Of a DNA stretch of 64,000 nucleotides, positions 9,495 through 20,352 are shown in pieces. The stretch comes from Amorphophallus konjac (Eukaryota > Streptophyta > Magnoliopsida > Alismatales > Araceae): positions 163,600,334 through 163,664,333 of the forward strand of contig CM040120.1 in the NCBI GenBank assembly GCA_022559845.1, in the 5' to 3' direction. Each line of letters opens with the position of its first letter. Positions within the stretch are counted from its first letter, which is position 1. The position numbers were made by a program, and so were the translations under genes. Below the pieces are notes generated by a model. The model saw nothing but the letters and a program-made list of their open reading frames with translations, ran no database searches and was not told where the DNA came from.

Positions 9495-12400
9495 TTTAGC
9501 ACCCCGATTTATTAAGGAATAAAAATTTCGAGAAAATTAATAAGAAATTCCTTAAGAAATAGGATAAGTAAAAAGTTGACTATTTTTTAAAAATCTAGCA
9601 AAATTAGAATCTTGTAGAGGATAAAACGTTTAGTAAAATTTCCTTCTATGACCAGCCTAATTAAGATTTCTAAATAAGCCGAATTAGCAGATTAAGGCCC
9701 AAATCCACACGTAACCTAATTGGACCTTAAAACGTGAAATTCGGGCCCAATACCCGACCATTTAAGCTTAAACCAGATTCAAATGAACAGCTAGGATCAA
9801 CTCATCGTTTGCCCTCTGGTTAATCTTTGAAACCCTAACCTTAGGAGAAGTTTTTGGCAGGGGAGTGGCGGATTAACCCTATCCTACGTGATTCGCACTC
9901 GTCCGCTGTGCGTGGACTCTATCTCCGCGATTAGAACTCTCTAGACCCCATAGGACCAATTAAAATGAACCTTGCCAACCCTAGAATTGTTTAGATGCTG
10001 TGGCAGTCGGCGAGGACCTCGGACGGGAGAGTATTTCGGCGATTACCGGCGGTGTGTACCTAGCGCGATCGGCTTCCCTCTTCTTCCTTCATCCTTCGAT
10101 TAAGGTAGGTGATAGCAAGACAAACCCCAAGTGTAATATATGGTTGGAAGCATAATCGTGTCCTCTTTCTTTGGTGTAAAAAGCCCTAATTTTCATCTAG
10201 TATCCTGCTAGAATTTCGAGTTTTAGTGGAAGCATGATAGAATTAGGGTTAGCAATGTTCCACTTCGATTTAAGTAGGGATTTCAGGCACTAAACGTTCA
10301 ATTGATCATGCTATCTTGTATAAATTTTTGTGCTCGTTCTATTGATCATAAAAAGCCCCAAGTTTCCTGCTCTAGATAGTGCGTATTTATCTTTTGTTCC
10401 CAACCCTAGACAACCCCGCCGGAGACGGGCAGGGCGAAGGGGCAATGATCTGTTCTAATATGAGCGGCCACTCGATAGACCGCACATCTATATGAACGGC
10501 CAGACTGAAACCGCCTGTGCTATTTGCGTTATTGAGTTTTTTGGAGACAAATGGCTTGGACAGAACCGCTCAACAAGTCATGCGGCCATCTATAGACCGC
10601 TCATCCCCTATCGGGCCCCTACCTGCAGAGCGTGAACGGCCAGTGGACGACCGCATAGGCTCTTGAAAGGTTCTGGACGAACCGTTCATCCCCACGGAAT
10701 TGTGTTAATTTCGAATTTAGCATGTTTTATCTCTAGTTAATTAATCTTCATGGTAGGCTAGCAACCATGTAAATGGAACATATGAAAGATTAAAATGTAA
10801 ATTTTCTAGTTTATTTTCATCATGACCTTGGTTTATTATTTCCATTAACTTAATTTCAATTATGAATACATGAACCATGTTACTAGGATTGTTTGACAGT
10901 CATTCTACTCCGGTAGGATTGACTGACCGCTATACTGGTTTCCGATGATTTGATCGATAGCCTCATTACCTTGTAATGGTTGGAACACTCCGCTGGATAT
11001 TCCTTCCGTCGGACTAGGATCTTCATTGTAGGACCTCCGTAAGCCCCCGCGAGCCTGAGATTCCCACTAGGACACTGGGCAGGTTGTACCACCAAGACCT
11101 GAACATGTTTACGTGATCGAACCGCTTGGATTACAGTGTTGTGAGTCATGGCTCAATTTGGACCGACCGAGACTTGGACGGCTGGAATCGGACCGTTCGT
11201 CTCAGTGGGCGGCCCATGATAGACCCTGCATCCCTAGCTAAATGCCATTTCTTGTTGGTCGATTAACCTTGTTTCATCTTCGACCAAATCATGATTTGAT
11301 CGACCCAATAAGCACTAGGTTGACCAGTGGATAGTGGGCTGGACCCTGGTTCAATTCTGCCCCACTTGTGGCAACCCAGAGCCCATTTTTGGGTGGAGTT
11401 CTAGTCTTCTAGTTAGGCCCAGTTTGAACGGACTGTTTAGGCCCTTCCATGTTGATGAGCGGATCCTATTAGACTGTTCAACCCCCGAGCGGTCCTATCA
11501 GGCCCATTTATCTTGTTCCTGGGCTTCAAGTTCTTCTGGCCATGTGCGGCCCATTCTTCACCGTCCATACTAGTTGAATGGCCCGTTTGTGACCGTTCTT
11601 GTTCAAGAGCGGCCCATACTGGTCTGTTTATCCTCGACTTCATTAAGGCTGACCTTTAGCCCAGCTCTTCCTGAACGGCCTAGATGAGACCGTACATATG
11701 TTGAGTGGCCCAATCTAGACTGCGTATACTCCATAATTGATTTCCGTGTTTTGTGATATTGAACCCAAGGACCTGTTGGTTCTTGATAACTTGAACTTTC
11801 TAGTCAAAGTATCTCTTCACTTACCCTTGGAATTCTCCGAGGTAAGTTCTACACTTGAAATTATTGGCCATTTAACTTGATTAATGTCTAGACATAACTT
11901 GGGATCTTGGATCCATTAAATCAATGCCAACGCATCATAAGGGCCCAGTCTGGTCCTGGGAGGAGCGCCCGAAAAGTACTTGTGGCCCGGGGAGTTTGAA
12001 TGACATGGTGAGGCATTGCACCGAGTGCATGACTAGCGTGATGTCTACGACATAATCTATTACTTGAATTTTTCTTGACTTGGTTAGTTCTTGCTTGTTG
12101 GCCAATTTCCAGTTACTTCATAGTATCACCTTCTTTTTAATGTATTACTTTGTCATATCATCATTTCATTTCGTTCTTTATTTTCGCACTTAAAAATGTA
12201 ATTAATTGGTTATTTAGTTAAACTTGCTTGTTATTACCTACTGAGCGTTCGCTCACCCAGTTGTTTCCCCCTTTTTCCGGTAGCTCAGGTGATGATTCGC
12301 AAACTGATGGGGATGGGCAAGAGTGATGGCCATGGAGCGAACCTGTTAGAAGCCGTGTGGAGCCAGTCGTAGTTGTTGTGTCTAGTTATGTTTAGATTGT

Positions 12401-12639
12401 GTGGTTTGAAAGAGTTGTAATTACGAGATTAGCAAATGTAATGTTATCAGGTGGATGTTATGTCGGAAGTATGTTATGTGATTGGAACATTGATCATTTA
12501 AACGTTTTTTAGTTAGGGGGTTATTTATGTTCATGGTGTAGTGTTGATCTTTAGCTTTAGCATAGCATGTCTGTAAATCAACATATTTTCATTAATTCTT
12601 TCTACTGTCAGTCCCGATATTCCTCGTCGGGGCATGACA
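9495..12639 (+). repeat. 3' LTR of chromovirus A, copy 1
   Basis: 3145 bp, ending CATGACA before the target copy CAGAT (12640-12644). The first bases read TTTAGCACC where the 5' LTR has TGTAGCACC, so the terminal TG has mutated. It lacks the solo LTR found in the 5' LTR. It has the dyad series at 10460-10690 and 11170-11725 and the small hairpin at 12242-12255. Bases 11993-12006 are absent from copy 2. Confidence 0.92.
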
Positions 12640-13094
12640 CAGATCTTGTAGGTCGCAGGATCAGTGTTGAGGGATTTATTCCCTTTGGTCAAGCTGTAAG
12701 GTAGCGTCTGTTAGCAGACTGAGTCTGCGTTTCTTTTATTGCTTAGGGCAAGGAAGCCTTACTTCTGTGGAGTAAGGGGTGGACGTAGATTGTAGACCGC
12801 AATCGAACCACCTTAAAAACTCTTTGCCTCCACTGTGTTTGTGTGCTTGGTTGACTTCATTTGTGTGGTGTATCTCGCGGATCTTTTGTTGTGGTACAAG
12901 CACGTCTGTTGTTCGATCACAGTTCAATATCAACTCCTTCTCGTTAAGTTTCTGATTATTGTCTTTCCCCGTGGCCTTATTAGGAAGATTCTCTCACTGT
13001 GACTGGGATTTCATCGCTTAAAATTCTTATTGCTTTATATTGGGCATGATCAATTCATCCCCCCCCCTTCTAGCTCACGCTCTACGTTCTATCA
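12640..13094 (+). repeat. Right end of the 5' LTR of copia element B (first unit)
   Basis: Aligns to 57568-58017 in the uninterrupted LTR, with scattered differences. Chromovirus A was inserted just to the left, so the rest of this LTR lies beyond the window. Ends TCTATCA at 13094, followed by the primer site. The reverse ORF 12736-12933 recurs at 48834 and 57660 only as LTR sequence. Confidence 0.88.
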
Positions 13095-13096
13095 AT

Positions 13097-13108
13097 TGGT
13101 ATCAGAGC
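13097..13108 (+). other. Primer-binding site of B, unit 1 (initiator tRNA-Met type)
   Basis: TGGTATCAGAGC, two bases after the LTR end. Confidence 0.9.
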
Positions 13109-13120
13109 AGGTTACCCATC

Positions 13121-15274
13121 ATGTGGTCCAACGGACAGGGTAATTTTGGATCTAGTGGTCCTCGAAGCTTCATGGCTGAGGGACAATCTATTAGTCACTA
13201 TCCTTTCTTTGATGGTAATAACTATTTTTACTGGAAAAATAGGATGGAGGTGTTTATGAGAGCACAAAGCCACAAGCTCTGGAGAGTGATCAGCACAGGG
13301 CCATATGCTCTTCCACCAAATGAAGATGCGTGGACGAAGGATCACGTCAAGCTTTCAACCATTAACTGGTCGGCCCTGAACATCATTCAATGCGTGGTTC
13401 ACCCTGATGAGTACCCCCAGATCTCAGCCTGCAAAATAGCCAAAAAGATGTGGGATGAATTAGAGCTAATCTACGAAGGTACATCCCAAGTGAAGGCCAC
13501 TAAAGTAAACATGCTCACCTCTGAATATGAATTATTCAAATTAAAATCTGAGGAGACTATCACAGAAATGTATGCAAGGTTGTCATTGATTACTAAAAGT
13601 CTTAGTGGGCTTGGGAAACAAGTTTCAAAAGGGGACATTGTCAGGAAAATTCTTAGGTCACTATCCCACGCTTGGCATACTAAGGCCATAGTGATAGAGG
13701 AGTCTAGGGATTTGTCAAAAATGACAGTCACTGAACTGATAGGATCCTTAATGACCTACGAAATGAACTTCAAAAGAAGTAGCGAAGGAAGTGATAAGAA
13801 GAGCAAGAACATTGCTCTCAAGGTGTCCCGTGGTAACAGTAGCAGCAGTAGCGGCAGTAGCAGTGGTGAGTCTGACGGACTGTCAAACCTTGATCAAGAG
13901 GAGCAAGCTATGCTCACTCGTCAGTTCAGGAAGTTTTTGAGGTCAAAGGGAAAAACATTTAGAAGAAGAGGATCAAATAATTCTGGTAAGCATTTAGATA
14001 TTAATATTGATAAGAACAAGAGTACTAAGAAGGTCAAATGCTATCATTACAAGAAGACATGACATATAAAAGGTAAATGTCCTGATCTCCAGAAGAAGGC
14101 CTCCAACGTGCAGAAGAAGAAACCTCAAGCTATGGTCTGCCCGTGGAGTGACGAGGAGGAAGACCCAGAGGCCAGCTCTTCAGAGGAAGATGAAGAAGAA
14201 ATATGCCTCATGGCCAAAAGCGACGAAGATGTAACCAATATATTTGAGAATTTTATAATTGATGATTAGGAAGATTCATATGCTGACCTGCTAGATAAAT
14301 TTAATGCTTTGAGCAAAGAGCATAGGATGGTAAATAGAAAATTGAATGTTGCTACTGAAGAGCAGGTCCAAACTAACCAAGAGAATCTGAAGTTTAAGGA
14401 GGATTTAAAAGAAATGGACTCTCTTAGAAAAGAAAATGAAGACCTTAAGTTTGAAAATCAAGAAGTACAAAAACAACTTGAAGAACTTAAGTCAAAACTT
14501 CAAGAGAGTCAGGGTAACAACAGCTTAATCACTGAAAAATATGAAGTAGTCAGGAAGGTCAATTCTGAATTTCAGGAAAATTATGAAAAATTACAGAAAG
14601 AACTGGAAGATAAACAAAGCACCTTAGAAAGATTTGTTCAAGGAAAAACAAACTTGGATGCCATGTTAGGTGCTAGAGTAAACTTCAATAAAGAGGGTTC
14701 AGGGTATAACCCAACAAACAAGAAATCCTTTCAGCTCAAGACTGTGACATTCTGTTCAGAAAGAGGGAAAGAAAAACTGGACACACCATCCAGTTCTAAT
14801 AATATTCAAAATGTCCAGCAACTAAAGAAGAATCCAACAAACCCTGCTGGACAATAATCTAAACTAGGATTGAACTTTGCTAAGCGAGCTTCAATGCCCA
14901 TTCACCCGAACAAGAATGCAAATAAGTCAAGGCATGTGAGTCAGAACAAAAACTCAAACTTCTATAACAAAACGGGCCAGTACAAAACAAACTGGGGAAG
15001 TCATGCTTATCAACAGAAATGCTCCAATAAATTCGACTCCTCTAGACAGTTTGGGTACAATAGATACCCGAGGAGTGAACAGTCCACCAACAGGAACAGG
15101 TTCAACATCAATAAACCAAGTGGACAGAACTTTAGTTATAACTTCAACAAAACTGTAAATAGAGTGCAAACGAAAAATACCTTGAGACAGTTCTGGATTC
15201 CAAAGTGTTTGCTTAGAGAGTTTTATAATGTTTTTGGACCCAATCTATCTTGGGTTCCAAACCACTTTGCTTAA
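13121..15274 (+). pseudogene. gag: Gag of copia element B, unit 1, with coiled coil; three in-frame stops
   Basis: Start chosen at ATG 13121, just after the primer site; an open stretch back to 13040 runs through LTR and primer site and is not coding. Residues 1-230 have the copia Gag (UBN2-type) pattern FDGNNYFYWKNRM and a Trp-Asp-Glu-Leu block. A Ser-rich stretch (about 13835-13870) is followed by a decayed CCHC knuckle (14038-14085) cut by TGA 14060, where the second Cys is Tyr. Then come an acidic stretch, a stop at 14267, a heptad-rich coiled coil (14309-14650), a stop at 14855, and an Asn/Lys-rich tail ending in a WVP block as in SIRE-type Gag. All three stops stay in one frame, so only point changes broke it. 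Confidence 0.87.
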
Positions 15275-15912
15275 TTTGCTCTATGCAGGTTAGCCTAGCA
15301 GTCGAGAACAACAAGTGGTATCTAGATAGCGGCTGCTCTAGGCACATGACAGGTGACCGATCCAAATTCAGCAAACTGGAGATGAAGGTAGGGGGTCTGG
15401 TCAAATTCGGAGGAAAGAACAGAGGTAAAATTGTTAGCATTGGAACAGTTGGTAAGTCTTCCACAAACTCCATTGAAAAAGTTCTTCTTGTGCAAGGTCT
15501 TCAACACAACCTGCTCAGCATTAGTCAGCTGTGTGACAAGGGTCCCAGAATTCTATTTGATAACAATGCATGTAAAATTCTTGAAATAAATTCTGACAAA
15601 GTCATGTTTGAAGCTCATAGAGTCAATAATGTATACATTGTTGATCTAAATGAAAAATCTGAAATAAATCTCTGTCTATTTGCTGATCTTGAGAATAATG
15701 TTGTTATGTGGCACAGACGTTTAGGTCATGCTAGCTTCTCCTCCTTGAATAAATTGGTTAAACATGATTTAGTTAGAGGAATGCCAAAGATGAAATTTTG
15801 TTCTACTTCAAAACCATGTGATGCCTGTGCTCTAGGCAAACAAACCCGAAAATCATTCAAACTCATATCTGAGTCTCTTTGGTCCAACCAGGACTCAGAG
15901 TCTAAATGGTAA
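15274..15912 (+). pseudogene. pol: Protease and GAG-pre-integrase region of B, unit 1
   Basis: The copia protease active site LDSGCS is at 15322-15339, followed by HMTG. Downstream, the pre-integrase zinc region shows MWHRRLGHAS (about 15707) and CDACALGK (about 15818), i.e. the HHCC set of copia integrases. The frame is lost near 15870: the LFGPTR stretch of the integrase is read in another frame from about 15877, so a few codons were deleted with a shift. The frame differs from Gag by one. Confidence 0.87.
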
Positions 15913-16877
15913 AAGATTCGGGTTCGTGATTGTAGATGATTTTACTAGATTTGCATGGTTTTCTTTCTTGAAAATAAAAGTAATGCTTTTCAAAAATTTG
16001 AACATTTCTTTAATAAGGTAAACAAAGCAGGAATTCACAGAATTTCCATGATTCAATCTGACCATGGAGGAGAGTTTGAAAATGCTACATTTCGGAATTT
16101 TATAATAAAGAAGGATTAACTCACAGATTTTCTTTTCTTAGGACTCCAGAGCAGAACGGCATAGTGGAGAGAAGAAACCGCACAATCATTGAGATGGCCA
16201 GAACTATGGTGATGGAGAGTCAGCTACCTAGAAGATTTTGGGCAGAGGCAGCTAACACCACTTGCTACACCATTAACAGAGGCTTGGTAAGACTCATCCA
16301 TAAGAAAACACCTTATGAACTCCTGAAAGGTAACAAGCCTGATGTTTCATACTTCAAAATTTTTGGTTCGAAATGTTTCATCCACAACAACAATAAAAGA
16401 GACCTAGACAAATTTGATGCAAGAAGTACTCTAAGAATTTTTCTAGGATACTCTGAAACAACTAGGGCTTATAGGGTTTTCAACTGCACAGATCCGACTG
16501 TAGAAGAGACACCTCATGTCATATTTGATGAAACAAACAATTTCACTAACTTAGATAATGATGACAGGTGCTCAAAAGAAGATGGAGAATTCTTAGAGAA
16601 CAAAGAGAATGAAGAAGCTGAACCACCAGAAGTATCAAGTACCTCCAATCAAGTAAGTTTAGCAGAAGCAGGTGAGTCTTCAACAAACATGAAATTTTTA
16701 AGAGATCATCCAGTAGACAACATCATAGGCGACCTTGAAGATCCACTTAGGACAAGGTGTCATTTTAGAAATGTTCATAATCAAGACCTAGTCACCTTAG
16801 TTTCACAAATTGAGCCCAAGTCAATTGATGAAGCTTTAAATGATGCTTCGGGGTTAATGCTATGTGTGAGTAGTTAG
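15873..16877 (+). pseudogene. pol: Integrase of copia element B, unit 1, with several frameshifts
   Basis: The catalytic core is spread over three frames: VDDFTR (about 15936), SDHGGEF (about 16057-16077) and VERRNR (about 16162). Shifts fall near 15980 and 16115. From 16164 a 237-codon open stretch covers the end of the core (WAEAANTTCYTINR, TPYELLKGNKPDVSY, FGSKCF) and the variable acidic linker towards RT, ending at TAG 16875. This enzyme would insert cDNA into chromosomal DNA; it cannot be made from this copy. Confidence 0.86.
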
Positions 16878-18334
16878 GTCAATTTGAAAGAAATAATGTC
16901 TGGGAGCTAGTTCCGAGACCAGAAAATACAAATGTCATAAGAACTAAATGGGTTTTTAAGAATAAAATGAATGAGGATGGAATTATTTCAAGAAATAAAG
17001 CCAGACTAGTAGCCAAGGGCTACTATCAGGAATTTGGAGTTGATTTTGATGAATCCTATGCACCTGTTGCTAGGATGGAAGCAATTAGGATTTTATTGGC
17101 TTTCACTTGTTCTAAAAACATAAAACTTCAACAAATGGATGTTAAAAGTGCATTTTTAAATGGTGTTATCAAAGAAGAAGTGTTTGTAGAACAACCTCCC
17201 GGATTTCAATTTTCTCCCCAACCTAACCAATTTTTCAGGTTGAATAAAGCCATGTACGGTATAAAGTAGGCTCCTCGAGCCTGGTATGAGAGGCTGACAG
17301 AATTTTTGATCAGCAAAGGCTACCATATAGGTAAGGTGGATCAAACTCTGTTCACCAAAAGTTTGAATAAAGACCTCATCATAGTTCAGGTATATGTAGA
17401 TGATATTGTCTTCGGTTCAACAAGTACTGAATTATGCAATGAATTTTCTCATTTGATGTCTGTTGAGTTTGAGATGAGCATGGTAGGTGAATTGAAATAT
17501 TTTCTTGGCTTGCAAGTACAACAGCTGGAGGATGGATGCTTCATTAACCAGACCAAATACACATTGGACATTCTCAAGAGGTTTGGCATGAACAGTCTGA
17601 AACACATCACAACACCAATGGATACCAACACTTCATTGGATGCAGACGCATCAGGTAAAGAAGTTGATGCAAAGCTATACCGAGGTATGGTTGAATCCTT
17701 TCTTTATTTGACTGACTCGAGACCTGATATATAGTTCAGTGTAGGAATGGGTGCTAGGTACCAATCTAGACCTACTGAATTACACTTAGCAGCTATGAAA
17801 ATAATTTTCAGATACTTTTCTGCTACACACACCCTTGGTTTATGGTTTCCTACATCACACAATTTAGATCTTATTGCATATACGGATGTTGATTATGTCG
17901 GGTGTAAGCATGATAGAAAAGGCACTAGTGGTCATTGTGAATTTCGAGGTGGGTGTTTAGTCTCTTTGGGTTCCAAGAAGCAACACTCCGTGGCTCTCTC
18001 TACTACAGAGGCTGAGTACGTAGCTGCAGGGAGTTGTGGTACACAAGTCATACGGATCAAACACCAACTTCAGGACTATCAAGTAGACCTGGGGTGCACA
18101 CCTATATATTGTGACAATACTAGTGCCATCAATGTAGCCAAGAATCCTGTTTTGCATTCTCGAACCAAACACATAGAAATCAGACATCATTTTATTAGAG
18201 ATGCGGTTTCCAAAGGAACTTTTGAATTAATCCTTGTAAGCACTATAAACCAAATAGCTGACATCTTCACTAAGCCATTGGATAATGACAAATTTACAAC
18301 TTTGAGGAGAGAGTTAAGTATTTTTAAATCTTAG
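16878..18334 (+). pseudogene. pol: Reverse transcriptase and RNase H of copia element B, unit 1
   Basis: RT blocks: RTKWVFKNK (about 16940), RLVAKGY, the [10 protein letters not shown] block (about 17137), AMYGIK ending at TAG 17267 where the family has Gln, then the catalytic YVDD at 17393-17404 and YFLGLQV. A second stop is TAG 17732 after RPDI. RNase H follows with YTDVDY, the TTEAEY block (about 18006), YCDNTSA and KHIEIRHHFIRD, all acidic catalytic positions being present. Reading frame is constant from 16967 to 18334, so two stops are the only breaks in this part. Function in active relatives: RNA-templated DNA synthesis and removal of the RNA strand. Confidence 0.92.
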
Positions 18335-19939
18335 CTCCATGAATAAAATGCCTTCATGATTTTGTTTTCAGCATATACATTATCTCTTATTCATGAATAA
18401 ATTGTTTTGCTTCCATGAATAACATGTCTTTCCTCTGTGCCCTTAACCACTCAGCATGAGTATGTCTGCATATCATGTCATAATGGGAGAGGAAGTTCTG
18501 TCTATATGCGAGCTGTTAGGCTGAGGGGTTTGTGCAATTACATATACTGCATGTGTCATAATAGAATAACAGTTCATTGAGTAAGGGGGAGTTGTCTCTG
18601 TGAAGAAGTGTTTGCTTTAAAAATTCTTGCATTCTGTGAGGGGGAGCTGGTAGGTTTCTGGAGGTTGACTGATTCAAAAGCATTTGAGAGATGTATGTTG
18701 CTGTTGTTTGTCATGAAAGACTTACCTCAGTTCATTCACAGTAAGTAGAATCTCATACTTGTCTTAAATCCTTAAGTCTGAACAACTAACGCTCAGCTAG
18801 AATCTTTTATCTAATAACTTAGCAAAGACTTGGATAAGGTGCTCGAAGTATATCTCCCTACATATTTCATGATCATGGAACAAGCTAATCTTATATGTCA
18901 TGAAATCTGCTAAAAACTTGAAACCTAGACTTCAAGGAACACATTCTTTAAGAATCGGTGTCTCTGATAGGTATTATTTTCAAACATTTCATATCAAAAA
19001 TATATAAGGGGATAAAAAATAAAAAAATTATATGCTCAGAGCAATGGTCTGATTACTGAGAAACTGGGAGTTTCATCAAAATGAAATGAAAACTTTCCTA
19101 AGTCATGAGGTGTCAGATTATCTCTGTTAAGAAGTGCAAAATTTTTGATCATGACAGAGCAATGGTAATAAAGTGGTGAGTAACTGGGGAGTCTGACCTC
19201 TGATCAAGGTGTCTTCTCACGTAAAAACCGAAAGTTACTAACTCTGTTCTCTAAAAGAGAGGTAATACGGTTCTCACATTGAGTAACTGGGGAGTCCGGC
19301 CTCTGATCAAGGTGTCTCCTTAATGTCAAAGATGTGATCTACCAACTTACCTATTGGTCTCTATTCTGCTCGTTTAAGAAAAATAGTTTTCAGTCAAATC
19401 CTTAGTTCTTGCTGCTAGTTTATGGATTATTTATCCTCAATACCTCAAGAACATTTCTTGAGAATCAGTCTCTTGCAGTCTAACTAGTATAGTTTTGATC
19501 AGCTCTCTCTTGACATATCTGTTCACCCTTGTTTCCTCATCATATCCTTTGTATGCAGATAAACTTCACTTCCCCTTCTAGGTCTTTCTTGATTACTTGA
19601 TTTGAAGAATCTCCGCTAGTTTTAGTACCCTACTTAATCCTTTAAGATATGATCATGGGTCATTCTAACTGTGCAAATACTGTATTTTTCTTTCACTAAT
19701 CCCGCAGCTGCATATCTCTTTCATCTCCTTTTGATGATGTCAAAGGGGGAGAGTTTCAGAGAGAGAGAGAGAGTTAGGGGGGAGAGTGGGAGAGTCAATT
19801 GATGGGGGATCGGAAGAGTGTTTTGTTTTGCCAAGAGTAAGTGTGTAATAAAGCATGCATGATTGTTCTTTGCTTGATCACTCAATTTACTCCATCTTGA
19901 CTGCTTTGACATAAATTGACTCATAGTGTTGCCGTCATC
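18335..19939 (+). repeat. 3' noncoding spacer of B, unit 1, with repeated polypurine tracts and a repeated structured unit
   Basis: No convincing ORF. Polypurine-like tracts recur at 18583-18591, 18638-18647, 19741-19753 and 19773-19785 before the true tract. A unit of about 90 bases beginning AGAGCAATGG and containing a GAGTAACTGGGGAGT or GAGAAACTGGGAGT core recurs at about 19038-19131 and 19155-19248, and its core again at about 19281-19320. A GA microsatellite is at 19757-19771. Long spacers with multiple polypurine motifs are known for Sireviruses. Confidence 0.7.
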
Positions 19940-19953
19940 AAAAAGGGGGAGAC
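19940..19953 (+). other. Polypurine tract of B, unit 1
   Basis: AAAAAGGGGGAGAC directly before LTR start TGTTGCATT. Confidence 0.88.
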
Positions 19954-20352
19954 TGTTGCATTACTACGATTTTGATGATGTCATACACTATAAGTCAATC
20001 ATGATAGTCTATCTTAATACATTCTTCTGTTATACATTCTTCATATACTGCACTCTCTGGTTTTACTCTGAAAGTCCGTACACACTTAGTTCACTCTGTA
20101 TTGAGTCTGTGCATATGCTGCATCTTAACTAAATAGGGTCTGTGCATGTAGTCATCTAGTCGGTGTAACCTTCGGTGCTGCACGCGACTAAGTCATTTCA
20201 ATGTCTGTCTATGCATTACCTAAGTCGGTGCAACCCTCGTTGAGACACGTGACTAAGTCCGTGCATAGCTCAGTCCATGTGTTGCTTGCGTCTCATGCAC
20301 ACTTAGGGTCAGTGCAAGTTTGTGTTTCATACTTGCATCTCATGCTACATCT
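19954..20352 (+). repeat. Middle LTR of B, part 1 (3'-LTR type)
   Basis: Identical, as far as I can see, to 56052-56450. It stops abruptly at 20352, where the Tat/Ogre fragment begins. Carries units of the GTCGGTGCA motif (20158 on). This part belongs to the 20-kb duplication, unlike the later parts of the same LTR. Confidence 0.9.

Larger units (their letters stand above)
1..12639 (+). mobile_element. Ty3/gypsy Tekay/Del-type chromovirus A, copy 1 (5' end cut by window)
   Basis: LTR retrotransposon: 5' LTR (1-4832, first ~40 bases off-window), initiator-Met primer site, one gag-pol frame (5048-9421), polypurine tract and 3' LTR (9495-12639). Order gag, protease, RT, RNase H, integrase, chromodomain is the Ty3/gypsy chromovirus order; long LTRs (~3.1 kb without the insert) and the C-terminal chromodomain fit the Tekay/Del lineage. 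The right target-site copy CAGAT is 12640-12644; the left copy is visible only for copy 2 (36067-36071). The element sits in an LTR of copia element B. Dead: nine in-frame stops. It is part of the 20-kb duplication with 36113-48737. Confidence 0.93.
13095..19953 (+). mobile_element. Internal domain of Sirevirus-like Ty1/copia element B, unit 1
   Basis: Order gag, protease, integrase, RT, RNase H is the Ty1/copia order. The Sirevirus (SIRE/Maximus) assignment rests on the iMet primer site, a Gag with a long coiled coil after the zinc knuckle, a long 3' noncoding spacer with repeated polypurine tracts, and absence of RT-domain insertions. All genes are broken. No env-like ORF is left between RNase H and the 3' LTR. 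Unit 2 at 49193-56051 is nearly identical. Confidence 0.88.

Noticed and set aside
18335..19939. Env-like gene in the spacer of B
   Set aside because: Stops in all frames and no long ORF; the region is better explained by repeats and polypurine tracts.
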